A stretch of DNA of 64,000 nucleotides from Helicostylum pulchrum. Lineage: Eukaryota; Mucoromycota; Mucoromycetes; Mucorales; Mucoraceae. The notes beneath the pieces were generated by a model, which saw only the letters and a program-made list of their open reading frames with translations, did no database searches and was not told the DNA's origin. The stretch spans positions 620,001-684,000 of the forward strand of contig JAIXMO010000008.1 of NCBI GenBank assembly GCA_025677825.1, read 5' to 3'. This document shows positions 47,116-57,765 of this stretch, in pieces; position 1 is the first letter of the stretch; every line of letters starts with the position of its first letter. The position numbers and the translations under genes were made by a program.

Positions 47116-48463
47116 TTATTGTGATGGTGCAAACTGGTTATTATCATAAGTTTGCTCTTGTAATTCCCATACACCTCTTCTTTTAAATTCTGATAAATTT
47201 GTTGGATTTAAAAATAATAAACTGGGATCACTTAGTTCTTGATCATTTCCTACTGTCAGTTCAATATAAATGGTATAGCTTCTATAGTTATTAGCAATAC
47301 ATCTCATCCAACCTTGAATGGATTGTTGCGATTTTACAGGTAATGGATCAGTAAATAAAAATCTAGTTTGATACCAATGCGTAATATCAGTCAGTGGGCT
47401 TGTAGATAATGTAACTTGGTTTCCTTGAGGTGGATTGAATACGATATCGAACCAGCCTGCAATACCATTGATCATACCCGTACGAGAACAAGTCCATTGA
47501 AATGGTATTGTCATATCGTGTAATGCATCCATTGTAATAGAATTGAAATTGATATTGAATTCTGTTTCATTCGTTGTCATCATACTTTTGTAATCAAATT
47601 TACCAATTACGGGCATACCTTTAATAATTGATTAGTTATAAAAACTTTGCTATTTTTTTGAAGTAATAAAGATACGAACCAAATAATTCTTTACATGCGT
47701 CGTTATAAAGACTGGTGAAATCAACACCATAAAATGAATTTTGTTGCCAAAAATTAGCATTTGCTTTCGTTTCTTTCCATAATCTTGTATCTGTGAAAGG
47801 AGCTAAATGAATAATACCTTGCGAAGGAAATAATGTTCCACCTGGTTTTAAGTAATGATCTCTAGCATAAATAAAACTATCAAGCTATTTTTGTTTTAAT
47901 AATTATTTTTCCTTTACATAAAAACAATATAAACAAACCATGCGTTCATGAAGTAATAATACGCCAATAGGTTCAGATATAATTGTATCTACCTTTGGTA
48001 TATTCAAATTTTGTTGTTCTATTTTAGCTTTACATTGGATGTATTTAATACATGCTATAGCAAAAATTAAATTTTTTTTACCGTTAACAATGCTAATTTT
48101 ATCTCTCAGATACTTGTTTTTCTCGGAATATATTAATTTCATCATTTTATCAGCCATGTTTGAAGCTTCAACAGCATAAACATGATTGGCACCTGCTTGA
48201 ATTGCAAAGTAAGATAAAATACCAGAACCCGCACCCACATCTAATACCAGTTTATTATTAAACTCTTTTCCGTTTAATATGATGGCTTTTCTATAAGTAG
48301 AAGTTCTCGCATTATCCTGCAACATATTTTGCTTTTTTTTTTAAGAAAAAAAAGAAAATAAATTAGTTTATTCATGTACAAAGTATATATAAATGCTTTT
48401 TATTACTTGGTGTTGTAACTGTGAATAGTATTTAAAATATTGTGAATCTTGGTCATTAGACAT
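47116..48463 (-). CDS. CARM1/PRMT4-like protein arginine methyltransferase (5 exons)
   Basis: Exons 48463-48407, 48316-48082, 48027-47939, 47884-47680 and 47618-47116 give 362 aa. It transfers methyl groups from S-adenosylmethionine to protein arginines. Seen: [12 protein letters not shown], motif [23 protein letters not shown], the double-E loop [13 protein letters not shown], and the THW loop in [12 protein letters not shown]. The C-terminal barrel ([27 protein letters not shown]) resembles CARM1/PRMT4 more than PRMT1 or PRMT5. The N-terminus is only about 20 residues before the catalytic fold, so the PH-like N-terminal domain and long C-tail of animal CARM1 are absent. The double-E loop reads [13 protein letters not shown], where most PRMTs have SEPMGY-x-L-x-x-ERM. 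Convergent with the HSPA12-like gene. Confidence 0.88.
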
Positions 48464-48527
48464 TAGTAAGAAAAAAAAAAAGTGAGAGAGAAAGAGAGAA
48501 AAGAAGCGTATGACCTCGTAACTTTTT

Positions 48528-49442
48528 TTATGCATGATTGTTATTTTTTTTCTTTTCTTCCAACAACTCTGGGTGAGCATCCCAAAATTCTTGACCAATA
48601 ATATCATCATAAATTGCAGTTGGTATAAGCTTAGTCCGTGTTACAAGTTCCCCTGATCGAGGAGAAATGGTTGAAACTTCAGTCTTTTTACGTATAATAG
48701 TTGAACCCTTTCTATAGATGGCATCAATATTATTATAATTTATATCGTACTGTGTAAATAAAATTTCGTTCTTGTCTTTAGATAATGTTCCTTTTAATCT
48801 ATTTTCTGCTTCAATTTCAGTCATTCCACCTTTTAATACAAGTGCCCAAAATGTTGTATTGAACAAGTTATTGATATGACAATCTGCTTGTCTCCAACTT
48901 AGGTAATCTCTTAATATTTTGTCATTGGGGTAACATACTGTACGCGAATCAAAACAAGGTGCATATAAAAGTTGGTCTTCTCCAAAATACTCTGACCAAT
49001 GCATAACAAAATTGGACGCAAACAGACTAACTACTGTAGATGAAATCTTACTTGCTCTACGAGAGTATAAATTTGAAGTCTTTGGGATAATAAAACTATT
49101 GACCTTTTTTTTTTAATTACAAGATACAGTATATAGAAAAACTTTTTTTTACCTGTATTCATCACTTTCTCCATAAGCTAAAATAATATCCTTAATATCC
49201 TTCATAACCTCAATAGCACAACGGTTCATGAGCTCAATCGATCTTCTATCATTTGGTTTTTGGAAATTATGACTTTGAGAGAATCTGTCAGAAAAAAAAT
49301 AAGTACGGTGCGTAAAAAAATATTTAAAAATAATTAACCTATGAAACCCACGACCATCAATTCGAACTACAAGCCAAGTACTGGGTAAAAGACTATCAGC
49401 TAGTTCAAAGTGACGAACATACTCATACTTGGAATTTGCCAT
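48528..49442 (-). CDS. THG1: tRNA-His guanylyltransferase THG1 (3 exons)
   Basis: Exons 49442-49339, 49284-49153 and 49095-48528 join to 267 aa. THG1 adds the essential G-1 to the 5' end of tRNA-His by reverse (3'-5') polymerisation. Seen: [13 protein letters not shown] start, the metal-binding Asp29 in [20 protein letters not shown], and the catalytic Asp76/Glu77 in [11 protein letters not shown], the same residue numbers as in studied THG1 proteins. [19 protein letters not shown] and the segment [19 protein letters not shown] follow as in the family. Exon 3 must begin after the AG at 49097-49096 to give DEYS; a nearer poly-A acceptor would break the frame. The PRMT start codon lies 65 bp downstream on the same strand. 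Confidence 0.96.
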
Positions 49443-49772
49443 TTTGAAATAAATACTTTTTTTAAGAAAAAGAGAAGTAAAAAAAAAAGAGGGAAAAAAA
49501 AAACTTTTTAAAGGTGTATAAAACTACTAGTCACAACATACAGCCAACATTCGTGAAATGACATGTACTCTCTCTTTCTCATTCTTTATAATTAGCATAA
49601 ACGTACTCTCTTCTAATAATAAAACAAAATTGTTGTTGCAAACAAAAAAATAATATTTATTTCTTAAATGTGTATGTTACAAATTTGGAAAAAAAAACCC
49701 TTTTCCCCCCAAGTGACATTTTTTTTTATGCTGTTTTAAAAAAAAAGAGGTGGTGTGTGATAAAAAAAGTAT
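49443..49772. other. Intergenic, 330 bp
   Basis: THG1 promoter side and NOP10 3' side. Only A/T runs and a CT-rich patch (about 49570-49590) are seen. Confidence 0.5.
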
Positions 49773-50027
49773 TTAATAAGGACGAGCAGGACGTTGAGTG
49801 AGCAAAATGTTGTATCTCTTCTTGATAGTAACACGTTGACGAGAGAACTTATCATCGGGAGAGAAACGAGCAGGGTGAGCTGACTTGGTGGGCAAACCAG
49901 TAGGATCAGTCTTCTACTTATTTATAGGTTAATGTCAAACTAACAAAGGAAAAAGAAAAAAGTTGTTACAAACCTTGAGAGTGTAAATACGCTCACCCTT
50001 GGGATCCAAATAATACATCAAATACAT
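49773..50027 (-). CDS. NOP10: H/ACA snoRNP protein NOP10 (2 exons)
   Basis: Exons 50027-49974 and 49913-49773 give 64 aa, exactly the family's normal size. NOP10 binds the pseudouridine synthase Cbf5/dyskerin in H/ACA snoRNPs (rRNA pseudouridylation). Seen: [18 protein letters not shown] at the start, the highly conserved [20 protein letters not shown] across the middle and [16 protein letters not shown] at the end. The intron (60 bp) falls after LK; exon 2 starts with KTDPTG. Codon use is C/G-ending biased, as in other highly expressed genes here. Divergent from INTS9 with 203 bp between the start codons, so the two RNA-processing genes may share a promoter. Confidence 0.97.
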
Positions 50028-50230
50028 TTTTAAAGAGTTTTTTTTTTTTATATAATGATAAAGGAAAATAAAACTTTAAGCTCTTTCAAAAGTGAAATAG
50101 AGGAAAAAAAAAAAAAAAAGGCGACCAGAAGTGACTGTCTACTTATAAGCCACGGCATTAATGCGAAACAAACATACATGGACGCACTCAAACACATACC
50201 TCCTTTTAAATATATTGGTACTTTTTTGAA

Positions 50231-52527
50231 ATGAAGATTCAATGCCTCGATAATAAAGGGTCGACACCAAATACGTTTTTGTGTAAAATAAACCAACATA
50301 CTATTCTTATCAATTGTCCTTTAGAGACATTGACTATATCTCCTCCTTTACAAAATACTGAACAACAACAACAAGAACATGATGAGACCAATGATCTTAC
50401 GTCTATATTATCTGCTTTTAGTGAACAAGGAAAAAGAACTGTTGATACTCAGTATTCCTCTTTAACAACAAGTATACAAAACTGTGACCAACGTAGTGTA
50501 TTCAGAATTGCAGATTTTAGTCTCATTGATATCAATAGTATTGACCTTGTCTTAATATCCAATTATAACATGATGCTTGGATTACCCTATCTAACCGAAT
50601 ATTTGGGTTATAAAGGCAGAATTATTGCTACTGAACCTACTGTAGAATATTCAAAGTAAAATGGTGTAATGATAACTATACATTTATACAAATATGCATT
50701 AATACTTTTCTCTCTCTTTTGTCCAGACAACGTATGGAGGAATTGGTATTCTATCATGGTCAAAGTACATCTGTTATTGACCCAACCTCATTTACACATT
50801 TTTCACAATTATTTGGAGAAAAAGTAGCAGAAGGATGGCGTTCTATTTACACTTTAAAAGATATTGAAAGTTGTATAGAAAAAGTTCAACCTGTAAGATA
50901 CACAGAAAAAGTATCTTTATTCTCTACGTTGCAATTGGTTGCCTATAGTTCGGGATATTGTTTAGGTAGTTCCAATTGGTTATTAGAAACAAGTTTTAAA
51001 AAGATTGCCTTTTTGACGCCTTCTTCTCTTTATACAAACTTACATCCGGCTCCATTTGATTATGATATCCTAAGAGATGCAAATGTAATTGTTGTAGGTG
51101 GGTTAAGTGAACAAAAAGAAAAGGATTTATCATTTGAAAGAGCAAAGACAAAATTACTTGTTCAAATAGGTAAGTAAATGTTTTGCTTTTTACTTGTTTT
51201 ATGTATATATTTAATAAATACGTATAATACCATTTAGCTCGTACTATACATTCTCAACATAATATTATTCTTGTATCTGCATCAATGGGATTGCTATTTG
51301 ATTTGATTGGTGATATCGATGGTTATTTTAAATCAATAGGAAAAGAAATAGGTCACGAAAGACATCAAACACCTATTTATGTGGCAAACCCTATCGCGGA
51401 CCAAAGTTTAAAATATGCAAATATTTGTGGCGAATGGATGAATTCAGGACGACATGATTTACTATATGTCCCCGAGATGCCATTAGCACATGGTAATTTG
51501 ATGAGAACAGGAGCAGTACAAACCATACCTTCTTTAGAAGCTGTTTCTTTATCGGGAAAAAAAATAAGAGAACCCTGTATCGTATTTACAGGAGATCCTA
51601 CGTGTCCTTCAAAGGGTTCTCTTACTTGGTTCCTAAATCACTGGGGACAATCTGATTTAAATACATGTGTCTTTATTGAACCTGATTCTGCTTTAAAGGA
51701 TATACCCAATGGTTGTAAAATTAACTTTATAACGTTACCACTTGATACTCGTTTGAAATTAGAAGATTTACCTTCTTTATTAACTAATTATTGGAATGAT
51801 GATGATACCTTGGACAATGACAGACATTTATTAATACCTCGTACGAAAGGTGCTGAACTGGTCAAGGAAAAACAATCTCAACAGGTCCATATTTATGAAC
51901 CAGGCCAAGTGTTGGATATTAACTTGAATAGAGATTGGGAAAGGATCTCTGTCAGTGAAAAGGTATATATATTTTGTACATACAAAAGAGCAGCGCATAA
52001 GTAATAGTATTCACACCTTTTTTTTAAAAAATGTATGTGTAGTTGGCAAAATCTATTGAACCTACTATGATACCTACTAACACTACAAATAAAGGTATTT
52101 CCATGTCTGCTTGGGCTCCTATACATGGGTCTTTAAACTATTACAATAACCATTTACAAATACAACCTACAACCTATGTTCGAGATGACCAATCACTTGT
52201 ACTTGATAAACAAAGTGAATTAAGAATTAATACTGAACTAAACTCCACAATCAAAAGATTTGAAGAGGTAAAAAACAAACAAACAAAAAAAAAAGGTCGA
52301 AATAGGAGTATAATGTACTTTATTAATTATGTATTTTATTTTAGCATGCTATACCTATTCAAATCACAAAAGATATTAATGGTATCACTACAATAGAGCT
52401 ACCTCCAGATATGAACGCCCGTGTTATTATGAATGGTCAATGTACAACTGTAGTTGCTAGTGATGATAAAGTACGCGCTTTGCTACGTAAAATAACCGTA
52501 ACGGACATCCGGGAGTTAATAACTTGA
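50231..52527 (+). CDS. INTS9: Integrator complex subunit 9 homologue (5 exons)
   Basis: Exons 50231-50655, 50727-51169, 51238-51962, 52043-52267 and 52345-52527 give 666 aa, close to the usual INTS9 length. INTS9 is the inactive metallo-beta-lactamase/beta-CASP partner of the INTS11 endonuclease in Integrator. Seen: MKIQCLDNKGSTPNTFLCKI start, LVLISNYNMMLGLPYLTEYL, GRIIATEPTVEYSKQRMEEL, AYSSGYCLGSSNWLLETSFK, and beta-CASP blocks PIYVANPIADQSLKYANICG, EPCIVFTGDPTCPSKGSLTW, and LNTCVFIEPDSALKD. The HxHxDH metal motif is absent (SNYNMML at that place), as in INTS9 and unlike INTS11 or CPSF73. The alternatives, CPSF100/CFT2 or RC-68, fit less well in length and in the ATEPTV...EEL and SSGYxLGSSNW blocks. 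Confidence 0.88.
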
Positions 52528-52672
52528 CCTAAAAAAGGGAACTAATAAATACAATAAAAAACATGTTGATAACAAGAAAACCTCCTTAACTATTTCTAAT
52601 CTCTTTCCTTCTCTCTCTTTCTTTTCCTATTTCTTTCTTTTTTTCCCCTTGTTTTTGATAGTTACCTGTATA

Positions 52673-54050
52673 ATGAAAAAAGTAAAACTTTTTTGTTGTT
52701 AACAAAATATATAATAAAAACTAAATTTTTATTTTAGAGTGACACGATAGTAACGCCATCAAGCTCAAGATCGCTGCGAAAAAACTATTCCATCACACCC
52801 ATCTTAAAGAAAATTACAACAACAGATACTACTACTACTACTACTACTACTACTACAATGACTACAACACCCCAACCTACTAAAACACGGTTAAAACCCA
52901 TATTAAAATCACCTCCACAACAGCCTTACCATGGTATTACCTCTAATGAGAGAATAGAAACTTGGTCTCGCTCTCATAACAAATCGGTGAGTACACCTGT
53001 TTTATTTAATGCAGGCAACGTATCTAGTCGACCAGTAGAAAAAAGAGTTGCTTCATTACAAACCATTAAACAAAAATTCTTGTTGAAAGAACCTTTACCT
53101 TGGGAAGAATATACATCTCCAGTTACCGCCAACTGTCAAAAATCAAGTAATTATGATGAAATGATGAAAGAATTAAATATATCACATGCACTTGGTGCAG
53201 CTTCTAACTTTAAGACCATGAGTTTTGTTGATGCAGATAAATTATCCCAGGTAATAATACTATACTCCTTTTTTTTTTTTGGCTGGTTACTGAAATGTTT
53301 GCTTTGTAGAAGTTTCAACATTTAAAAACAGTACTTGAATCCATGTATAGTACCTTACGTGTTCAAACAGATACGACACGAGCTACAGTCATGACACTTA
53401 AATTAGACGCACCACAAAATAAGCAATTTTGTCAATTAAGCGAATGTGCTGTCAAAATTGAAAAATTATTAGACGAATTTTATTTTACAAACAAATACGC
53501 CAACCATCTTGAATCCACCTATTTACAACACTTAGCAGGTACGCTGACGCAACAAAAAGACGATCCTATTTTACAAGATATCCTGACACGACTCGAAAAT
53601 ATATTTTATGACAACAATCGAGACTTTACACAACATATTGTTGCAGGTACTATACCTACAACAGATATCCGACAACAGATAGATTCGGTTATTGAAAAAA
53701 TCGCCCGGCATTTTAAACTGATCCATGTGTTTGACCGATCCAAAAACTCGGATACCTTGGAGGAATTAACCAGGCAGCGTGAACGTAGTGCTAGTCTAGT
53801 ACTGGAACTCGAAAAAAGTAGATCCAGAAGGCTAGTTGTATCCGAACAAAATAAATCGGATTCGTTAAAGTGTCAATTGATGCAGCAAACCTCGCAAAGA
53901 CAAACCTTGCAGGATCGTGTAGCCGATTTGGAACATATCGTTCTGATCAAGGATCAAGAAATGGAAGCCTTAAAAATAACAATAAGAAAATTACAGCATA
54001 ATTTAAAACAAAGAGATCGAGAATCATCTTCTGCTAGTTCAGTTAAGTAG
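52673..54050 (+). CDS. Hypothetical coiled-coil protein (2-3 exons)
   Basis: The solid part is 52858-53250 plus 53310-54050 (377 aa from the ATG at 52858). The frame stays open upstream to an AG acceptor at 52737 and includes SITPILKKITTTD plus a Thr run from an ACT repeat; a 9-nt first exon (ATG AAA AAA, 52673-52681) followed by GTAAAA would supply a start and give 420 aa. The N-terminal third is basic and Pro-rich (TRLKPILKSPPQQPYHG); the middle is helical (QLSECAVKIEKLLDEFYF, LQDILTRLENIFYDNNRDF), and the last 90 residues form a coiled coil (LQDRVADLEHIVLIKDQE). No enzymatic motif and no membrane segment. Family not recognised; a cytoskeletal or scaffold role is only a guess from the coiled coil. 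Confidence 0.75.
52828..52854 (+). repeat. (ACT)9 microsatellite
   Basis: Nine ACT triplets, in frame with the coiled-coil protein and encoding Thr if the upstream exon is used. Confidence 0.9.
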
Positions 54051-54354
54051 TAATCAGCCAAGATATATAGTCATAGAAAACTTACAGTTATTAAACAAAC
54101 CATTTAATTGTTTGTAAAGTTTATTTATCAATTCCCAAAATGCTTTTTAAATTTTAATGTTAATATAGAATTTTATGTAACTCGAAATTTCTAATGTTTT
54201 TCGAAAATTTGAATTTCTAAGGCGTTATACAGCTTAGAAACACTTATTTTTTTTTGATGTATTTTTATTATATTTCCTTTTTTGTAACACTGCGCATAAT
54301 ATGAGCCAATCATACTCGTTTATCTTTTTATTTATCATTGTTTGTCCAAATACG

Positions 54355-56190
54355 TGGGCTTCAAAGAAGGAAGTAAAGGAAAGGCCAAAATGAAATGTCT
54401 TGTCGAAGCCCGTTGGCACAAAACAAAGATCAAATAATTATCAGATATTACTTTTCCCTTTGAAGAAGAAAATAATGTTGAAGACCCTTTTTTTCATATT
54501 GATGATGATGGTGTTGATGTAGTTATTGGATTACGTTGAAAGGTAAATTTGTGACTTTGGACTGTATTGAAGTCGGCAAATTTGTTGAACCTGAACCAAC
54601 GAAAGAGGGACTGAAGTCATATTTGATAAAGTCCGCGACGATCACCATAAGTTATTATTGGAAGGAAAGACGTTCATCAATAACATTATCAAGTAATTCA
54701 AGTTTGTAGACCGTATTGGTATTCCTATTCTTGGAATTCAAATTTGCGGTATGAAGGCTGATTTTGTCGAGACAATTCTTGGAAAGAAAAGTCGTACCTC
54801 GCTCACCGTCCCCTGGATAGACTTCGTTCACCATTGAATTGTGATAATGGTGATATTTTTTAGCAAGACATCAAAAAAGCAATTAAAGAACTTATTCAAA
54901 TCAAAGTGTTTTATGTGTAATAACATTTTTATTTTTATTTATTAGACTCATCCTACTGAAGAAAAAGAAAAATTCTTTTGGGGCAAGTGGACCCTCTTTC
55001 TCTTGGACGCAGAAAAAGGTAAAGATCTGCATAAATATAGGTAAGATAAAAGACATGATTGAATGACTTTCATATCTAAAATATAGTTTTTCTGTCCTGA
55101 AAAACATGGGATCATTCGCTTCGGTGAAAATTTTTCTGCCGGCCCTCCTACCATGCCAAAAGACTTGTACCAGTCTTTAGTATCTAATAATGTTTTTAAA
55201 TCTGGTGTCATGAATAGTAGCCGTTCTTCGGATCTGATTGTTATTGACCAAGCTGTTCAAAAAATGTAAAAATTTAAAATTTAAAATTCATTTAACTGTA
55301 CTTTTAACTTTTATTAAATTAGCTATCTATCAATAAACTTGAAGATGGTGCTGATAAGTTGCAAATCCATGATAATGAAAATAAACTTGCTGTTAAGTTT
55401 ACTAAACAAATGACAGAAATAATGTAAGTCGTTTATTCAGAACTACAATAAATAAGTCATTTATTTATAAAATTTGACTACATTATTAAGGTCCAAGTTT
55501 ACCATCTATCAGTTACTCAGAGTCTGTATATAATGACAGTTTAATTTTGAGATGTATCAAAGAAATCATGGGTTTACTGAAGAATAGTTCCTCTTCTCCT
55601 TATTTCATTCCAGGCGAAGAACTTAAAGCAATGACTACACAATTATCAAAAATGGGTAAAAAAAAATAGTCTAACTACTACAAAGCTGACGAGGTCGTGA
55701 GACTCCACGAACAGGATGTATTAGAAGTACTTTTGGTAGAAACAGCTGGTCTGTTTTCTTCTTTTGATAATTCGAAGAGTATGTTTGCGTTCTTGGCAAT
55801 GTAGAAGAAAATCGCAGACGGATAACACCGAGGAACAGTTGGAACGTTCCAAAAATTAAAGCTATATTTCATTCAGCCATCTGGTAATAAAATTTCACAT
55901 ACAAGCAGCAACGAAAATTAATGTTAAAAAAATTAGATAAATATATTCGACTTTGGTCTATGGGATATTATCAAAATGGAATATATATTACTTTATCAGA
56001 GAGGCCAAGGCGAAAGTAAGCGAAGACTTTCATGATAAGGATAAGACTTTAATTGAATTGTGTATTTTTTTTTTTTACATATTGAAAGTATGTATTGCAA
56101 TGCAACAATCTTTATTTTATTTTTATTAATTTAGCGGTCTTTAATGACATAGGCATACTTGAAAGATACTCTGGTTGTATTAAGGCTGCT
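54355..56190 (+). pseudogene. Degraded multi-exon protein gene
   Basis: Coding-like plus-strand segments are broken by stops and frame changes. Examples: YVGFKEGSKGKAKMKCLVEA then a stop (about 54351-54437); LLLEGKTFINNIIK, stop, FKFVDRIGIPILGIQICG and KADFVETILGKKSRTSLTVP (about 54655-54836); FFWGKWTLFLLDAEKG; HGIIRFGENFSAGPPTMPKD (about 55108-55165); and RLHEQDVLEVLLVETAGLFS ending in a stop (about 55700-55803). Candidate introns (ending TTTTTAG or TTATTAG) separate them, but their phases do not agree, for example across 55266-55321 and 55423-55490. A late fragment reads LDKYIRLWSMGYYQNGIYIT. The family is not identified; it could be a copy of a multi-copy lineage-specific family. A real gene with unusual splicing is less likely given the internal stops. 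Confidence 0.6.
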
Positions 56191-56303
56191 CAAAGAAGAG
56201 CATGAAGCAAAAAAAAAAAAAGATGGAAAATAATAGTATTGATTTCGATTTACACGTTCAGTAAAAAAAAAAAAAGTGCAACAGATCACTTTTCACGTAC
56301 GTA

Positions 56304-56580
56304 TTAATGAAAAGCAAGAGTCTCAATAAAGTTAACGTCGAACATATCTACTAAATCAAAGTCTTCACTTTCTCCAATACTCTTTCTGGTCATACTTCTT
56401 AGCTTACGAGAACTAGGAACACATTTTCCAACTTTAGCTAATAATACACTAGCAGCTTCTCTTTGTCGGACGTCGTATGTCCTAAATTGTTCAGCTTATC
56501 TTATAATAAGCATGGTCGAGGCTTTGGCGGCGTGGAAATAAAAAGCTCCACTGAAAGCGAGTGATTTTTTTTTGTTATCA
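56304..56580 (-). pseudogene. Gene fragment with an internal stop
   Basis: On the minus strand one frame reads AFYFHAAKASTMLIIR, a TAA, then AEQFRTYDVRQREAASVLLA and a further 40 balanced residues to a stop at 56306-56304 (ending FDVNFIETLAFH). The sequence on both sides of the TAA has protein-like composition, which a CAA-to-TAA change would explain. Alternatively the TAA region is intronic and this is a 3' exon of a decayed gene. No start or family is recognised. Confidence 0.5.
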
Positions 56581-57765
56581 TTATTATGGTCTTATTTGAC
56601 CAGAAGATTTAAATAGACTAAACTAATATATCATGGCCATTAGATAATAAGCTAAAGATTAAGCGTTCAAATTTTTGATAAAAGTATAATAAATCGAATT
56701 AAATAGCTTAATAACTACCTTTTTTTTTTTTTTGCAAACCTCCGGATTTTAAAAAGAGACCCTTTTTTACGTTAGTCAAAAAATAAGGGATGTCTGTTTA
56801 TTCGGTAACGAAAAAATGTGCGTAAAAAAAGATAGAGTTTGTTATTCCGAGAAAAAGTCCATTTGTGTTCTATTATGATAAGAACTAGACTCTCATAAGA
56901 TTTTAAAAAAGATAGAAATAAATCGGGCCAATAAAAATACTGGTAACGAGATTTGAATCCGCCAAATAAAGCACCAGTAAAAGAGAGATAAGATTTTATT
57001 TTTAATAAAAGATAACAGAGATGGTGCGTAGATGATAGGTTATGATACAACACGCATTAGACCAAAAACAAAAAAACAAAAAAACAAAAAAAACGAAAAA
57101 ATAGAAAGAAAATAAAATGATTTCTATAATTCTTTTATTTGACGTTAAAGGTATACCCAAGAATTCTAATGTATGGGAGTGTGTGTATGTGTATATATGT
57201 TAGTGTATGACACAAAAACAATAAATATACCCAAACTTTAAAAATTAAAAATATACATTTTGTTTTGTGTGCTTAGAAATTAATTCTTATTTTAGATTGT
57301 AAAGATAACTGCCTCTCTTTTTTTTCTATCTCACTTGAACAAAAGGAGTGAGTAAAAAAAAAAAAGGGAATCAGTTCCCAAAACAACTTTATTTTTTTAG
57401 TAGTCCTACCATATCTGTTTTTAAAAAAATGATTGTTTTAACAAACAAAAAAGATATTCCGTTACGAGCCTATATTCGACAATAGATAAGAAATGATAAG
57501 CAAACACCAATTTATTGGAACTTCTGAATCAGTAGCACACACACAGTATGACCAAAAGGGACATTTGCATTTGGAAATAAAGGGAAAGTGTGGGAAATCT
57601 CTAGTCATTTGATATTTTCTAATTGGTAGAGCAAAAAGAAACCTTTGCAACAAAAAAGTAGTCTTTGATCCACTCCCTTAACAAACTTTTTATCTCTTCT
57701 TCTTCTTCTTCTTATCTTTTTTTAAAGTATCTTTTTTTTTTTATCTTTTCTTCTTTCTTCTGTAT
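56581..57765. other. Intergenic, 1.2 kb, upstream of the GATA gene
   Basis: AT-rich, with A/T runs, an AACAAAAA-type repeat stretch (about 57060-57096) and a CTT-rich leader (57690-57760) directly before the GATA start codon. No gene seen. Confidence 0.5.

Noticed and set aside
56930..56970. tRNA-like box (GATTCAAATC on the minus strand)
   Set aside because: The flanking bases do not form a T-stem or an acceptor stem, and no D-arm lies at the right distance.
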